A stretch of DNA of 64,000 nt from Blattamonas nauphoetae (Eukaryota > Preaxostyla > Oxymonadida), in assembly GCA_033064195.1 (NCBI GenBank), contig JARBJD010000194.1, positions 78,756-142,755 of the forward strand, in the 5' to 3' direction. The notes under the pieces were generated by a model. It was not told the DNA's origin, ran no database searches, and worked only from the letters and a program-made list of their open reading frames with translations. Shown piece by piece: positions 43,288-54,446 of this stretch. Position 1 is the stretch's first letter. Each line of letters begins with the position of its first letter. Position numbers and translations under genes: made by a program.

Positions 43288-44778
43288 TCATATGGACAAT
43301 TCCGACGTCTCATCTCCTGAATCATTGTTTAGCAACGATCTCCATTCACTCCTTTCCAATCTTAATGAATTTCAACAGAATCTGACTCCAAACAAAAGAG
43401 TTGGACTACAAGTGGTAATTGCTTCAGCAATACCATCTCGGAGATTGAAACAATATTGCCCGGACCTGATGTCGAAGGCTCAATTCAAGTGGGCCAAACG
43501 AAGATCATCAACCCTTCGTTTTCCTCCGACACCGTACAATACGAGAAATTGTTTCTCTTCCAAACAGCCCACAATTCAAGGGGTGAAGGTCCTCAACGCT
43601 TTTTTATATGAGAATTCGACTCCATCTTCTCTTACTCAAACTCGATAATGTCTTGTCTCATTCTTCTTAATTTTTTACCAGTGAAACTCGAATCATCTTC
43701 ATTGTCTTCACTTTTAACTGATCATGACACACACAATCTTTGTTTCATCGAAGGTATCTCCTTCTTCACCTTTCACAACCTTGTAGAGTCAAGTGTTGAT
43801 CCTTTGAAAGCGGCAGACTGTATCACAGAAGTTTCGCCTTCAGTTCATGACTGGCTGAGAAAACACACTGTTTCTACCGAGCCTGAGCCAAAATCTCCAA
43901 TTCTCGTTCGTTCAAATCCATTGCTCTCAGTGTCCAAACGAACACATAAATCACAACATGTCATGACAAAAGTAGACGACTCTGATTATGGTTCAATCGA
44001 AAGTGAAGATAATTCGGGATCAGACAATGGGAATCTAGGACAACGGAAATGGGTTTTGATTGATTCAATCGAGGGAAGAACAATCCTACAAAAAGTTCGT
44101 TTGTATCCATTTCCTCCCAACTATACTTTCACAGAAGACGATGAGAACACCTCTCTCATCGGTGAGTTTCAATTGTTCCAATGTCACAGACTGATTTTCG
44201 AAACTCGATATTCACTCTTCCGACAGTTTAATCGACTATTTCCAGGCCTTGTCTCCGAATCATTCTTCTATCGTCATTCTACAACTCTATCACCACCAAA
44301 AAATCGAACAGATTTGTGTGACATATGTGAGACGGCAGAAACTATTCAATCTGATGACAGAAAAGGAACAGAAAAAACCTCTGAGCAGTTGGCAGAAGAT
44401 GAAAGACTTCTTGAAGAACGGCACTATCACGTTTACAAATACCATACTCACCGAAGTCTTCATCACAAACACAAATCGTCACTTCAAAATAAACAAGCTG
44501 TAGTCATTGCTGACTATAAGCAGAATCTGTTTCTCCCTCTATCAAGAAAACAACGAAACCATTCATTTTTCCAACGACATCCGGTCATAGCATTTGGTGT
44601 GGTTGTCCATCTCTGTGACGGGGATGGAAAACGAAACCAACTTTTATTTAACTTTTCTCAGTGGAAAGAACAACAAGCAAAGTTTTGATGAGATATGCGC
44701 GCTTCGAACTGTATTCTGGCATCCATCTATGAATGACATTAATTCGGTTCAATTCTGGGCGGACGGTGGATCTAATTT
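43288..44778 (+). mobile_element. DDE-transposase-like gene of unassigned superfamily, degraded
   Basis: Two plus-strand frames (43288-43648 and 43648-44688, continuing in another frame to 44778) make up a protein-like region. The second carries FRQFNRLFPGLVSESFFYRH, a metal-ligand pattern RTDLCDICE, the strand VVIADYKQNLFLPL with a candidate first catalytic Asp, FFQRHPVIAFGVVVHL, and, in the next frame, VFWHPSMNDINSVQFWADGG followed by SNF, with a candidate second Asp. This D...D spacing and the DxKxN and WxDxGxxF context resemble transposases of fungi and other protists. A TAG follows SNF directly, and a frame change lies near 44690, so the copy is damaged. An intron-like 33-bp segment at 43754-43786 is in frame. 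No inverted ends were found. Confidence 0.6.
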
Positions 44779-44982
44779 TTAGTGTAGTGAGACTATCCAT
44801 GCTTTAACCGTTTTGTTTCCACGACGAAGACTAGAACAGGCAGGGACACAATTGACTGTAGTTTTGAGAGATGGAAAGAGGTAAAGGCCCGACGGTGCAA
44901 GATCCGGAGAATGGGCTGGATGTTCAAAGATCGAAAGGTTTGTCAGATTCATTGTCACAAGGGATATTTTGTCTCCGAACAC
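44779..44982 (-). pseudogene. Mariner/Tc1 transposase C-terminal fragment
   Basis: The minus strand encodes FEHPAHSPDLAPSGLYLFPS followed by LKTT, which matches the highly conserved HPPYSPDLAPSDxxLFxxLK block preceding the third catalytic Asp of mariner-family transposases, and ends shortly after WIVSLH. The rest of a mariner protein is not visible upstream. It starts exactly where the plus-strand transposase-like frame is cut, suggesting insertion into that gene followed by decay. Confidence 0.6.
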
Positions 44983-45231
44983 GTGTCAGATCTCTACAGG
45001 ATTCACCTTTTCTGTGTCACTTCACCGACCTTTCATTTCGAGAAAATAACTCAATACCGTTGTTTTTACCCGACTGTTACCATGGACAAGTTGATAATCT
45101 GCCACATTGTCCAATTGTCCATAAACGGTTTCCTTTGGAGGTGGGAAACCCCGAAGTTTGTGGGGATCTCCGATGCTTATGATTTTTTTCAATCAAGATT
45201 CTCCTCTTTTCCGAAATGCGTGAGAAAAGCG

Positions 45232-46250
45232 TCAAATGAGATCTTCGAAGCCTTCAGTGTTAAGGGGTTCGAACAGACTTTGAAGAGATATTGCAGGAAC
45301 TATGCCGTGAGTCACTATGGAGTCGAGCGATGAGTTGAGTTTGTCGAGATAAAACCAACTGACGTCATCAGCATCAAGGGATGAGAAAACGAGTGAAATT
45401 GTCGGAAGAAGTCTTGTGGAGAGGAGAACTTCCCTTGTCATGATGAGTGATAGCCCAATTTGCAGTATGTTGCATAGTAAGATCACAAACGCTGCAAACT
45501 GGTCTCCACGGAGGACGTGTCGGTCATGATGAAGAAAACGCAGATTCGCAATCGAAGGAACAACAACATAGTGACCAAGTACAGACACGAAGTGGCGATT
45601 CCATGGAGCCTCTCGTGAAGAACTGAATGCGATGAAATGGGAAGAGCTTGTGGGATAGCGACGGACAAGATCAGAGGGACAAAACCATCTTCCACAAGTC
45701 GCGATTGCGAACTGGGAAAGAGTTGGTAAAAAATGCCTGTCGAGAATGATAGGGCGGCTTCAACGATGTTCGGGTATGGAAACGACATAAGTTTGACCAA
45801 ACTGTCGATTGCCCCAGTGTACGTTCTGTCTTCATTGAGAATAGGATCTTTCAGTTGAGTTTCGCCGTCCTCTTGCCTGTTCCAGTACGGTCGAAGTGTA
45901 TTTTGAAAAATGACAATTTTGTTCTGGAGGGTTTCGTCCAATGGATACTGGACCTTCGCAAGCATGATCAGCGATTTGTATAGTTGTGAGTAATATGAGA
46001 AAGTCAACAGTTTTTGCGAGGAATACATACTCCAGAGAGAGACAAAAGGGTTGACTTTTGGATGGATGAGGTTGCTCGTCAGTTCTATTTGAAGACGGTG
46101 GTAACACTTCCTGATGGACGGAGATTTGTGGCTGCACCTCTGATCCAGTTCAGACTCAAATGACGTTTGGTTAATCCATTCGACAACGTCCGTGGTAAAT
46201 CTACGCGAAGATGCGTCTTTGGGTTCGAGAAGCAGTACGAGTGTAGACAC
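45232..46250 (-). CDS. ARM-like hypothetical protein (oxymonad family)
   Basis: A main frame from 46250 to 45483 and an overlapping frame to 45232 appear to be parts of one helical-repeat protein. Characteristic stretches are LDETLQNKIVIFQNTLRPYW, IDSLVKLMSFPYPNIVEAAL then SFSTGIF, and RLVEDGFVPLILSVAIPQAL. These recall a large oxymonad family of ARM-type proteins with the pattern FVESIxxLxSSPxxxIVxAALSFL. The frame change between about 45600 and 45480 may be an intron or a frameshift; the second part ends LNTEGFEDLI. Function unknown. A plus-strand frame at 46167-46691 overlaps the 5' end and is probably not coding. Confidence 0.5.
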
Positions 46251-46369
46251 CAGATAGTTAATTGTTTCATTGTTCAGATCGTTTCAGCAATTCCACGCAA
46301 GATGCAACACACTGCTTCAGATTCTTCCGCGGTTTTTTTTGTAATTCGGAACAATTCCGATCAAAAATT

Positions 46370-48960
46370 TTCAAAACCAACCTCTTTTCCAAAGGAGTTA
46401 ATGAAAAAATACCTTTTCTTCAGTCCAAAACTGACATCTGGTTATGGAGAAACGAATCTTACATGTGACAGGAAGGGGTGCCCTTTCTGGAGACAGCATG
46501 GTGAGGCATTTTCAGATTTTTGTCATCAAACAAATCCACATTTTTTTGTTTTCTTTGGCTCAAAACCAAAAACGTGTGAGAATTTTGTGGACAGTTTAGC
46601 CACCATTTATTTCGCTCTGTTATTGATGAAGTCGATGCCGAAGTTATCTCGGAATCAACTTCGAATCGTAGTGAATATTGAAATTGTTTAAATCGAAAAA
46701 GTTAATGGTTGCGTCACCAATTAGTTCCATGTCAACAACGAGTGCTTTTTCTGGGATAATCAATTTTGGTCAAACTGAGAAAAAAATAAAAAGATAAGAA
46801 TTTTCCTCCCACGTAATCCTTTGAAAACCTCAAAATACGTTATACAGCGAAACTCCACCCATTTATCAAACTTTTGACGATCATTTTTCCGTAACCAGAC
46901 ATCCGTTTGATTCCGAAGAAAAAAGAGTATTTTCGGAAATATATCGAGAAAAGACACTTAAAACAAAGTTATTTTTGCCCATGAAATTTTACATAGTAAA
47001 AAACTGCCTTTTTTCGTATCTACCCAGAGACCCATTTTTCTGCCATTTTTTTTACAATGTTCGTTTCATCAAAAAAACGTTTCAGTGCAAAAATTTCATC
47101 CAGATCGGTACCTTAGTTGTTGTGATATTGCCGAAACGATTTTTTTCTTGGGTAATTGATGCCGCTATTAATTCTAAGAAGCGTGAAATGAAAAGAGAGT
47201 AGTTGAATGAAATGATGAATACTGATTGAAGGAAGAGAATTGTTGAAATTGGTGGACAACGAAAACTATTGTCCGTGACTGAGTGGCCACGCAGGTTTAT
47301 AGTGCTGTCAGAAAGGCGCCGAAATTCATTAACCCGCCATAAATCGAGATTTTCTCAAAAACTTAGAGATATGGTCCAACTAAGAAAAACAAAAAAATTC
47401 GAAAAAAAATTCCAAGAACTCGCTGAGAAAACCGCCTTGTACTTAAAAAGCCCCACTTTTCACAATTCATTTTGGCAATATCTCAACAACCCGTGAACCA
47501 ATTTTGATGAAATTTTATCCAGATCCTTTTTTTGATGATTCGAACATTTTGGCAAAATTTTAACAAAAAATTATGGGTTTCTGGGAAAATTCCAAAAAAC
47601 CCATATTTTCTCGACAAAATTTTCTTGGAAAAAAAACTCTTTCTTTTTTGAGCACGTTTTATCGAGATCTTTACGAATATAATGCACTTTATTTGGTTCA
47701 AAACCGATGGCTGGTTGGGGAGATATGACGTCGAAAAGTTGAAAAAAATGTGTGTATTTTACTGTATGAAGCTATAGAGCCCAATAATGGGTCTTTAGCT
47801 CCAAAATTTTGTCAGGATTATTTTCTCACCAAAACAACATTTCCCAGAAAAAAACTCGATTTATGGCTGTTTAATCAATATATTTCCTTTAATGACGGCA
47901 CTATTAGCTTTACACATCACTGTGTGGTCTGGCCTGACAAAGAGGAAATCACGCAATTACCTGACCACCAACTGGCCACGAGATTACACTTTGTGGGTGA
48001 GGGTTTCGAGTTGATCAAGAAGTTTTCGGACTTTCTGTTTCACTCACCATTGCGATTTACGACCAGTTTCATCTCAGAATCGTATCGAATCAAAGTCATC
48101 ACCGATACAGTCGGAATAGTTCAACATCGCAGGAATTTAATTCGAAATCGAAAACGAATAATTCATAATCGAACAACAAAATTGAGGTGAAATGAGGACA
48201 GAATCGAAGTAACTGACTTTTTTCATTATTTTGTGATTCAACTAAACATGTTTTGAAAAGAAGAGGAATTGTTCAGAATTGGAAATGATTGTTCAGAAAT
48301 GAACACGAATAATGCAGAATTGAAAAGAAATTAATCAGAAATGAAATGCAACTTCTACAGGTATTCAAGACAACATATATTCGAATGTCCACTCTCATCG
48401 ATTGAATGAACGGTTGATCAAACACTCTATGTCAAAATAAACAATTCTGGTGGTGTCAGAAATAGGTCCAGTGTCACATCAAAACCGTGTCGTTTGCATC
48501 TTTTGTTGAATAAAAAATAGATCGTTTGTGATGGTGACCTGCGAAACCCGCTTTTCAACCGAATCAGAGATATTGTCATCACCAACTTTTGAATGACTCA
48601 CATCAGAACAATTGGAAATCAAGACAATTAATGAATGTGAATTACATCACAAACTGTTCTCAGATGGATTTAGGTGAAGATTGGTCAACTCGCTGAAACA
48701 CAATCAACTTTTATAGTGCTGTCACCAAACCGCCGGTTTTCAATAAACCGCCTAAAATCGAGATTTTTTCTGGGAAATGTAGTTTTGGTGAGAAAATAAT
48801 CCTGAAAAAAATTTGGAGCTAAAGACCCATTATTGGGCTCTGTAGCCTCATACAGTAGGATACACACCTTTTTTTTCAACTTTTCGACGTCATATCTCCA
48901 CAACCAGCCATCCGTTTTTCACCAAACAAATTGCATATTGTTCGTATCGATCTCGACAAA
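46370..48960. repeat. Cluster of a dispersed A/T-rich repeat family in inverted pairs
   Basis: At least five diverged copies of one repeat are present. A plus copy (about 47475-47860) and a minus copy (about 48960-48700) share a block around GATATGACGTCGAAAAGTTG and another around CCCAATAATGGGTCTTTAGC, in opposite orientation. A second, more diverged inverted pair lies at about 46370-46620 (plus) and 46990-46730 (minus), sharing a GACATCTGGTTA-like core. A further partial copy with TTTATAGTGCTGTCA is at about 47280-47400. Between the arms of the larger pair is an open frame (47750-48190) that is partly repeat-derived. No protein function is evident. 48190-48690 holds nothing I recognise. Confidence 0.7.
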
Positions 48961-51480
48961 AGATGCTCAACATCATCGGATAAACACGCAACTTCGGGAT
49001 AACCAGCAACTCCATTTTCATATCACCACAGTCACCTTAAGAGTTTATCTTTCTGAAATCAAGAGGGAACAAAAATTGAAGTCATAATCTACATTATTGT
49101 CGTTAAATTCTGTTGTCTTCGCTTCAACCATCCACAATTTGGGACTGATCAACTATTTAAAATGAATGAACTAGCTCGCTTCAGAACTTCCATCCAGAAC
49201 ATTACACGATCATCACAACGTCCATCGTGCATTCTTCGGACCTCATGTCTCAATTCACTTCGTTCACTCGCCAAATCACACAAGGAGTGAATGAACGCAA
49301 AATCAGAGCGAGCCACACAACCTTATCTGCAGTGAGTGTGTTTTTATCATTTCCGACAATTCTTGTGATCTTTCACTTCTCTTTCTCTCCCTAATTTCTC
49401 ACTCCATGCACTTATCCTCCCATTTTTTTCACCTCTCTCCCTTCTCCCTCCCCAGCCCTCGGAAATTATCTCCATTCACCTCCTGATCGTCCCGCACCAT
49501 ATGTCGGTTGATACTTTGGGAATGGGACCTGCGGCAATTTCATTCTGAAGGATGACCGAATGTGGAAATCCTAATCCATGTTCGCCTCACTCTCTCTCGT
49601 TCAAACATCACATCGGAGTTCCTTGTCGAAGTCATTCGTCTGAAACGATTTGATCCTACTTTTCATCACCAGCCGCCTCGAAAACTGGAGAACACACCTC
49701 ACTTGTGGCCAGGAACGAATTCCCTCGAGCAGTTCGAAGAGGATGGAATCAAATTGACACAGACGTAGATCATCCAAGCAACATCCCACCGAAGCCTCTA
49801 TCCAACCGATCGAACGTTCCCAATCGACGAAGGAGAGTGGGAGTGAACATCCGAGTAAACCACTCCTAAAACAAACTCATTGGCACATCTACGCGTCTCT
49901 CCTTCAAAATACATCGTCAATACGAATGCACCATGCGTGAATCTCGGACAGACTGCAGCTATTCGTATAAACAAGGAAGAAGTGGAAAAGTGGCGGTTTG
50001 TGGACGACGACGAGCAATCCCGTCCATATGTACCTTGACTGTACTTGTACATCTCATGATTAGTCCTGGCTATCGTACACAGATGAGCGATTGTTAGAAG
50101 TGATGCAGTTGAACTCCGACCAACATGGAAAAGACGTATCCTGTTCATTGCTTATCAACTCGTCACCTTTCGTTGTCGTCTTTCATTCTTTTTCATGATC
50201 TCTTTTTGTGGACACATATTCTTCTCTCCTCTCTCCATTTACCTCACAACCCACACACACAGTTGGAAACTTCAATTTCGACCTGATCGACGGAAAACAG
50301 ATCGAAATCCGCCAAAGAAGCCAAAGTGTGTTCGACTGTCATTAAAGATCTGTCTTGATCATCTGTTGACTTTTTTCATTCATCTCTCATCATCTCTCAT
50401 TTCTTCTTATTCTTTCTCTTCCTTTCCTCGTCTCTCTCTGTGCTCGGCTTCGTCTCCCACCATCCACCAGCCGTTCCTGCTCCTGTCGCGGCTCCTCCCC
50501 ATCCCTCACAATTCCACATCGCTGTAGTACAAGGCAAACGAATCCTGGATCAACTGACGCCCCCCTCCTCACTTTCCGACTCCATCACACGCACAAGCGG
50601 TGTTGTCTGTAGTTCCCAAGTGAAACGAGACGGATCGGCCGGTTATGGTGGGCGGGCGGTGTCAGAAGCTCCGAATGAGTCAGCTGCGCATCAGAAGACG
50701 GTCAGACAGCTGGCGGATGAGGCGGAGTGTCGGTCGAGCGAGTGGGGATGGAGAGCCGACTGTCCACAATCAAATCCCGCAGGATCCGGAGCTGAGCGTG
50801 CGAAAGCGACTCCACTTCAGACGACGGCTAAAACACAGCAAATATGTCTGCTTCCATTCCCAGCTATCAGTAGGACCGTCGGCACAGTAGATTCTATCCG
50901 CTCGAACTGCTGCCCAACCAGGTCGAAGGGCGATGCCGTCGGAGATGCAGGCGCCGGTGTGTCCCTCCAACTTCGAATCGTGCACATCGAGACAGCCCAC
51001 CTCCACCAGCCACTCAGTGTCACCGTCTCCTCTGTGATCAATCGCTCAATCACTTCCGTATAGTGAGGCCGACTGTTGTATCGAATCGTTCAAAAGTCTC
51101 GCATTCACCAAATCGTTGAGTATGAAGTGAGCTCCACCGCCGCCTTCCACTCGCCAGCAACTTCGAAATCCTGCTTCCACTGGCACTACATCCGCCGCAA
51201 AGCACTCATCCGATCCCCAGCAGAACCACAAGTTTAGCGTCGCTCTCTCGGACCTCGCGCGACGGCTGGTGAGACAACGCTGCCGGCACTGCCCTTCCCT
51301 CCTTCCTCACTACCTTTGGGCACCGATTGGCCCTTCCATCATCGACACTCGAATGACACATTTTGGTTTCATAATATTATGGTCGTGATCTTGATCAACG
51401 ACCCTTTCTTGTTCATTTCTTGATATTAAGTGTTCTCCAGCACAGACTGTGACATAATTCCAGCGAAATAATGATAAAAC
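48961..51480. other. Coding-like but broken sequence, no assignable gene
   Basis: The plus strand contains fragments with coding-like composition, for example a possible first exon starting MSQFTSFTRQITQGVNERKI near 49230 with a GTGAGT donor at about 49334 and a pyrimidine-rich tract ending CCCCAG at about 49455, and an open frame at 50440-51063. Frames are repeatedly broken by stops, and base composition becomes more G/C-rich after 50440. I could not identify any family. This is best regarded as decayed genic sequence. Confidence 0.35.
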
Positions 51481-51519
51481 AGGGAATATGTCCGAATTCT
51501 GGGCTGAAGATCAAGGGTG

Positions 51520-51740
51520 TGGGTTTATCCGGAGTTGCGGGTTAAATCGAGTACGTTCAAAAAAGAAACGATTTTTTTTTCTAAGCATTTTTTCTCGAGA
51601 AAATATGGGTTTTTTTGAATCTTTCCAGATACCCATAATTTTTTTTTCAATTTTTTTTCAAAATGTTCAAATCATCAAAAAAAGAATCTGGAAGAAAAAT
51701 CAAGACAATTGATCCACTGGTTGTTGAGATGGGCGTTTTT
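51520..51740 (-). repeat. Additional copy of the A/T-rich dispersed repeat
   Basis: The reverse complement of this stretch is collinear with 47475-47660: both carry TTTTTTTGATGATT, AAAATTATGGGT and AAAAAACCCATATTTTCTCG in the same order and spacing. This extends the repeat family seen at 46.4-49.0 kb. Confidence 0.75.
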
Positions 51741-51779
51741 TTTCGAGACTCAACATCCCCTTTTTTTCATCCATTTCTA

Positions 51780-52240
51780 TACATGGCTGACCTGACTGGA
51801 AATCTCGAAAATCGAGATAATCGACTGACAGTCACTGACTCGAGATTTTTAATTATGGGTCGGATCTCGGAGAAACTGAAATTTTGCCGATGATCACGAT
51901 ATTCCTTTTACGGATAAAACAGTGACCTATTATCGGTCAAAATAGTCGTAATATCTGTTTTCATGCATAAATACTAAAATTTGGCTCTTTTGTTGAAATG
52001 TCCAATTTTTGTGGGAGGATCTGCCTCTGACTGTCAGTCGATTTTCACTGACATGAGTGTTTTTCTCAATATAGAAGGCGTTCTAGAAACTGAAAGTTGA
52101 ATAATATCGTAGAGTGAAGTGTGGAGAATGTGTGGTCACAAAAAGCCAGTTAGAATTCACTATAGTAGTCGAGAAAAAGGCTTATGTCAGTGTTTTTTGA
52201 TGACAGTCAGTGACTTGACTTTGTCAGTTATGTGGAACTC
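51780..52240. mobile_element. Possible degenerate relative of the hAT-like element at 37248
   Basis: The segment opens TACATGGCTGACC, close to the TAGGCATGGCTGACC terminus of the 37248 element, and has repeated GACTGACAGTCACTGAC-like motifs at about 51820-51840, 52025-52060 and 52185-52225. No matching right terminus or target duplication was found, so this is a tentative MITE-like remnant. Confidence 0.35.
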
Positions 52241-52935
52241 GATTGATCGATTTTTAATTTCACATTATTGCTTCATTCACTTCATACACACTTATTTTAC
52301 CTTCTACTAGTCTCTTTTTTCACAATAATGTCTCAATCCTGAGAAAGATCGGTTTTTCGTTTTGACAACTTTTCTGGATCTTCTTCTGATGGAGTCCTTC
52401 TTTCCTTCTCTCCTTTTTCCTTCATCATCTTGTTCCTGTAGTTTTAAGAAATCATGATTGAGAAAATGAATATCTTGAAATGGAGGAGGATGGTGAGATG
52501 AGAAAACCAACAGGTGACATGTGGCTGAAATATTACAGAAAAATGAGAGTTGAATCATAAAATCACAATACCATAAAGTGAGTCGAAATTGAGTCGACAA
52601 TTTAGGCGATGAACAGTCTTAAATTCGTAAAATTAGGTCAACTTTCTGAAGTCGTGTATTAAAATTGGAATGAATGGAAAAAAATCATGAAAAAAAGAGA
52701 GTAAACCTGTGATGATATTTTCAAGAATGAACAAATGACCAAATTAGCGAATATACCGGTCGTAGCGAGAACTAGTGATGGAAAAGGAGAACGAGAGTGA
52801 ATGATGCTGTGAATATCATCCGCACTGAGTTCAATACAGAGGAGCATACCGTTCACATTTCCATACAACCATGTCCTTCAATTTTAAGGGAGAGACGAGC
52901 GACGAGGGAATTCCGAAAGACCCAAAGACGAGAGT
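52241..52935. other. Unassigned region with short minus-strand frames
   Basis: Minus-strand frames at 52868-52659 and 52600-52307 include a hydrophobic stretch (FPSLVLATTGIFANLVICSF) and a basic stretch (KRREGKKDSIRRRSRKVVK). They may be the tail of the decayed SPRY-like gene lying just upstream on the same strand, but no continuous gene can be drawn. Confidence 0.3.
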
Positions 52936-54050
52936 GATCACCATCTTATTTCTTTCATTTCCTCTGAGACTAGGGTTTGTCAGGAGAGGCAAGAAATACT
53001 ATCAATTCGGAATGAGGAGTCCTGGAGATCGATATAGCACTGAAGAATAGAAAAAATGAGTGAATAGACAATCAGACTCCAATTCGTACCGATGAAGGGA
53101 TTCCAAACATGGAACTCTGTCCAGCCTTGTCATTCACAAAGAATTGTACTATTCGAGGTGTTGAGTTCAGATCAACTTCAATTCGAACACGATCTCCTCC
53201 GTCAGACGTGAGTGGCTCTTGCGACCAGATTGAAATGTTGGAGCGTTGAAGCTGAGAGAGTCAGTTGTGCTGAGATGAACAGAGCCTGAGAAGATGAGAA
53301 GAGAGAAGGACAGACTTTCCATTCGATCACCACCAAGTTGATCACCAAGTTTGGGAATTCGAGATGAAGACTCCACCAAACCAAAGTCCAAACACCCAAG
53401 TCCATCTAAAAATGATGATGTATAAGTGAGAGATCCAACTTTTCAGCGAGATAATCATGAATTCGACAGAGATCACCCCATTCATGAAAACGTCGGCCAG
53501 AAACAACGAGCTGAACATTTAAATTTCAGATGAATAGCGTCCAACATCAGTTCGAGTGGTAACGTTGTTATTCACACGAAAGTCGAACGGATCCGTGAAA
53601 ATTAACGAAGGATTTGAGGATGGGATGGTTTGGACAGAATCTGGCACATTTCGCGGATTTAGGTCGATTTCATTCGATTCTTTGGGTTCACTGGGATGGA
53701 GAATAGAGGCTCCACCTTTTATGACGGTATGGTGTACGGGGCAGGTGATTGTTCGTCATGATCGAAGAGAGAGATGAGAGCACAGCGTCTACATCCTTCA
53801 GACACACGTAGAGTACCAATCATGCAAGAACTGTCCTGAACTTCAAGAGTGAGAAGGTGACGACCGATTGAACCCGCAAGAATGCGTCGAGTACTGTTGT
53901 GTTTGATTCTTAGTATTTTCAGTCCACTCGCGGTTCCTCCTGAGAAAAGAGGCGAGATTCAGTAATAATGAGGATGAAACCAAGAGTGAAAACAAACTGT
54001 TGATTGACAGTGTTGCGATCATGAATTGATTTTCAGATGTCAAAAATGAC
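52936..54050 (-). pseudogene. SPRY/B30.2-like protein of oxymonad family, decayed
   Basis: Minus-strand segments in several frames line up with a family common in oxymonads. In order: SLIFTDPFDFRVNNNVTTRT near 53590, LDFGLVESSSRIPKLGDQLG at about 53390-53330, FSGSVHLSTTDSLSFNAPTF, then DRVRIEVDLNSTPRIVQFFV and GIPSSVRIGV near 53190-53080, and SSFRIDSIS followed by EEMKEIRW around 53005-52945. A stop after SSEI, a missing base before WSQEPL, and a TGA inside the last segment show decay. Members are often linked to kinase-like domains; none is visible here. Confidence 0.6.
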
Positions 54051-54357
54051 TTTGATCATGACATCTAGAAACGAAAAACGAGGAGATTTAGGCTAAAACA
54101 ATAGCAGAAACAAGAATAACACAGACTTGTGATTCATAGTTTAGTGATTACGACTGAATTCTTCCTTGTCACAATTGAGCAGGATCAAGATGTTGTTGAA
54201 CGTGAAACGAGTCCATTGGGACTAAAAAGACAGTGAAAACAAGAGCAATGCAGACTTGCGATCCAATGAGTTGAACTAAACACAGTCAAGTTGATCAGAC
54301 CCAAAGTGAAATGACAGAAAAGTGACTGACCACTGGACCTGTCGCAACACGAGTCTA
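54051..54357. other. Unassigned, contains a short imperfect direct repeat
   Basis: Two imperfect copies of a segment of about 40 bp (AACAAGAATAACACAGACTTG near 54112, and ACAAGAGCAATGCAGACTTG near 54240) are the only pattern seen. No gene. Confidence 0.4.
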
Positions 54358-54446
54358 TCGTTTCGAAACTCAACACACTTAAATTCCCGAGTAGTGTTGG
54401 GCGAAACGATTGAATCGTTTCGAAACGGTCCCATCGTTTCGAAACT
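54358..54446. repeat. Cluster of palindrome-containing ATCGTTTCGAAAC motifs
   Basis: The 13-mer ATCGTTTCGAAAC occurs at 54358-54370, 54415-54427 and 54434-54446, with an inverted half copy CGAAACGAT at 54403-54411. Each contains the palindrome GTTTCGAAAC. Right of the first copy is TAGTGTTGGGCG, which resembles a hAT-type terminus, but no partner end was found. Confidence 0.6.

Noticed and set aside
43754-43786. A 33-nt intron inside the transposase-like frame
   Set aside because: It has GT...AG ends but is a multiple of three and open, so neither reading can be preferred from sequence alone.
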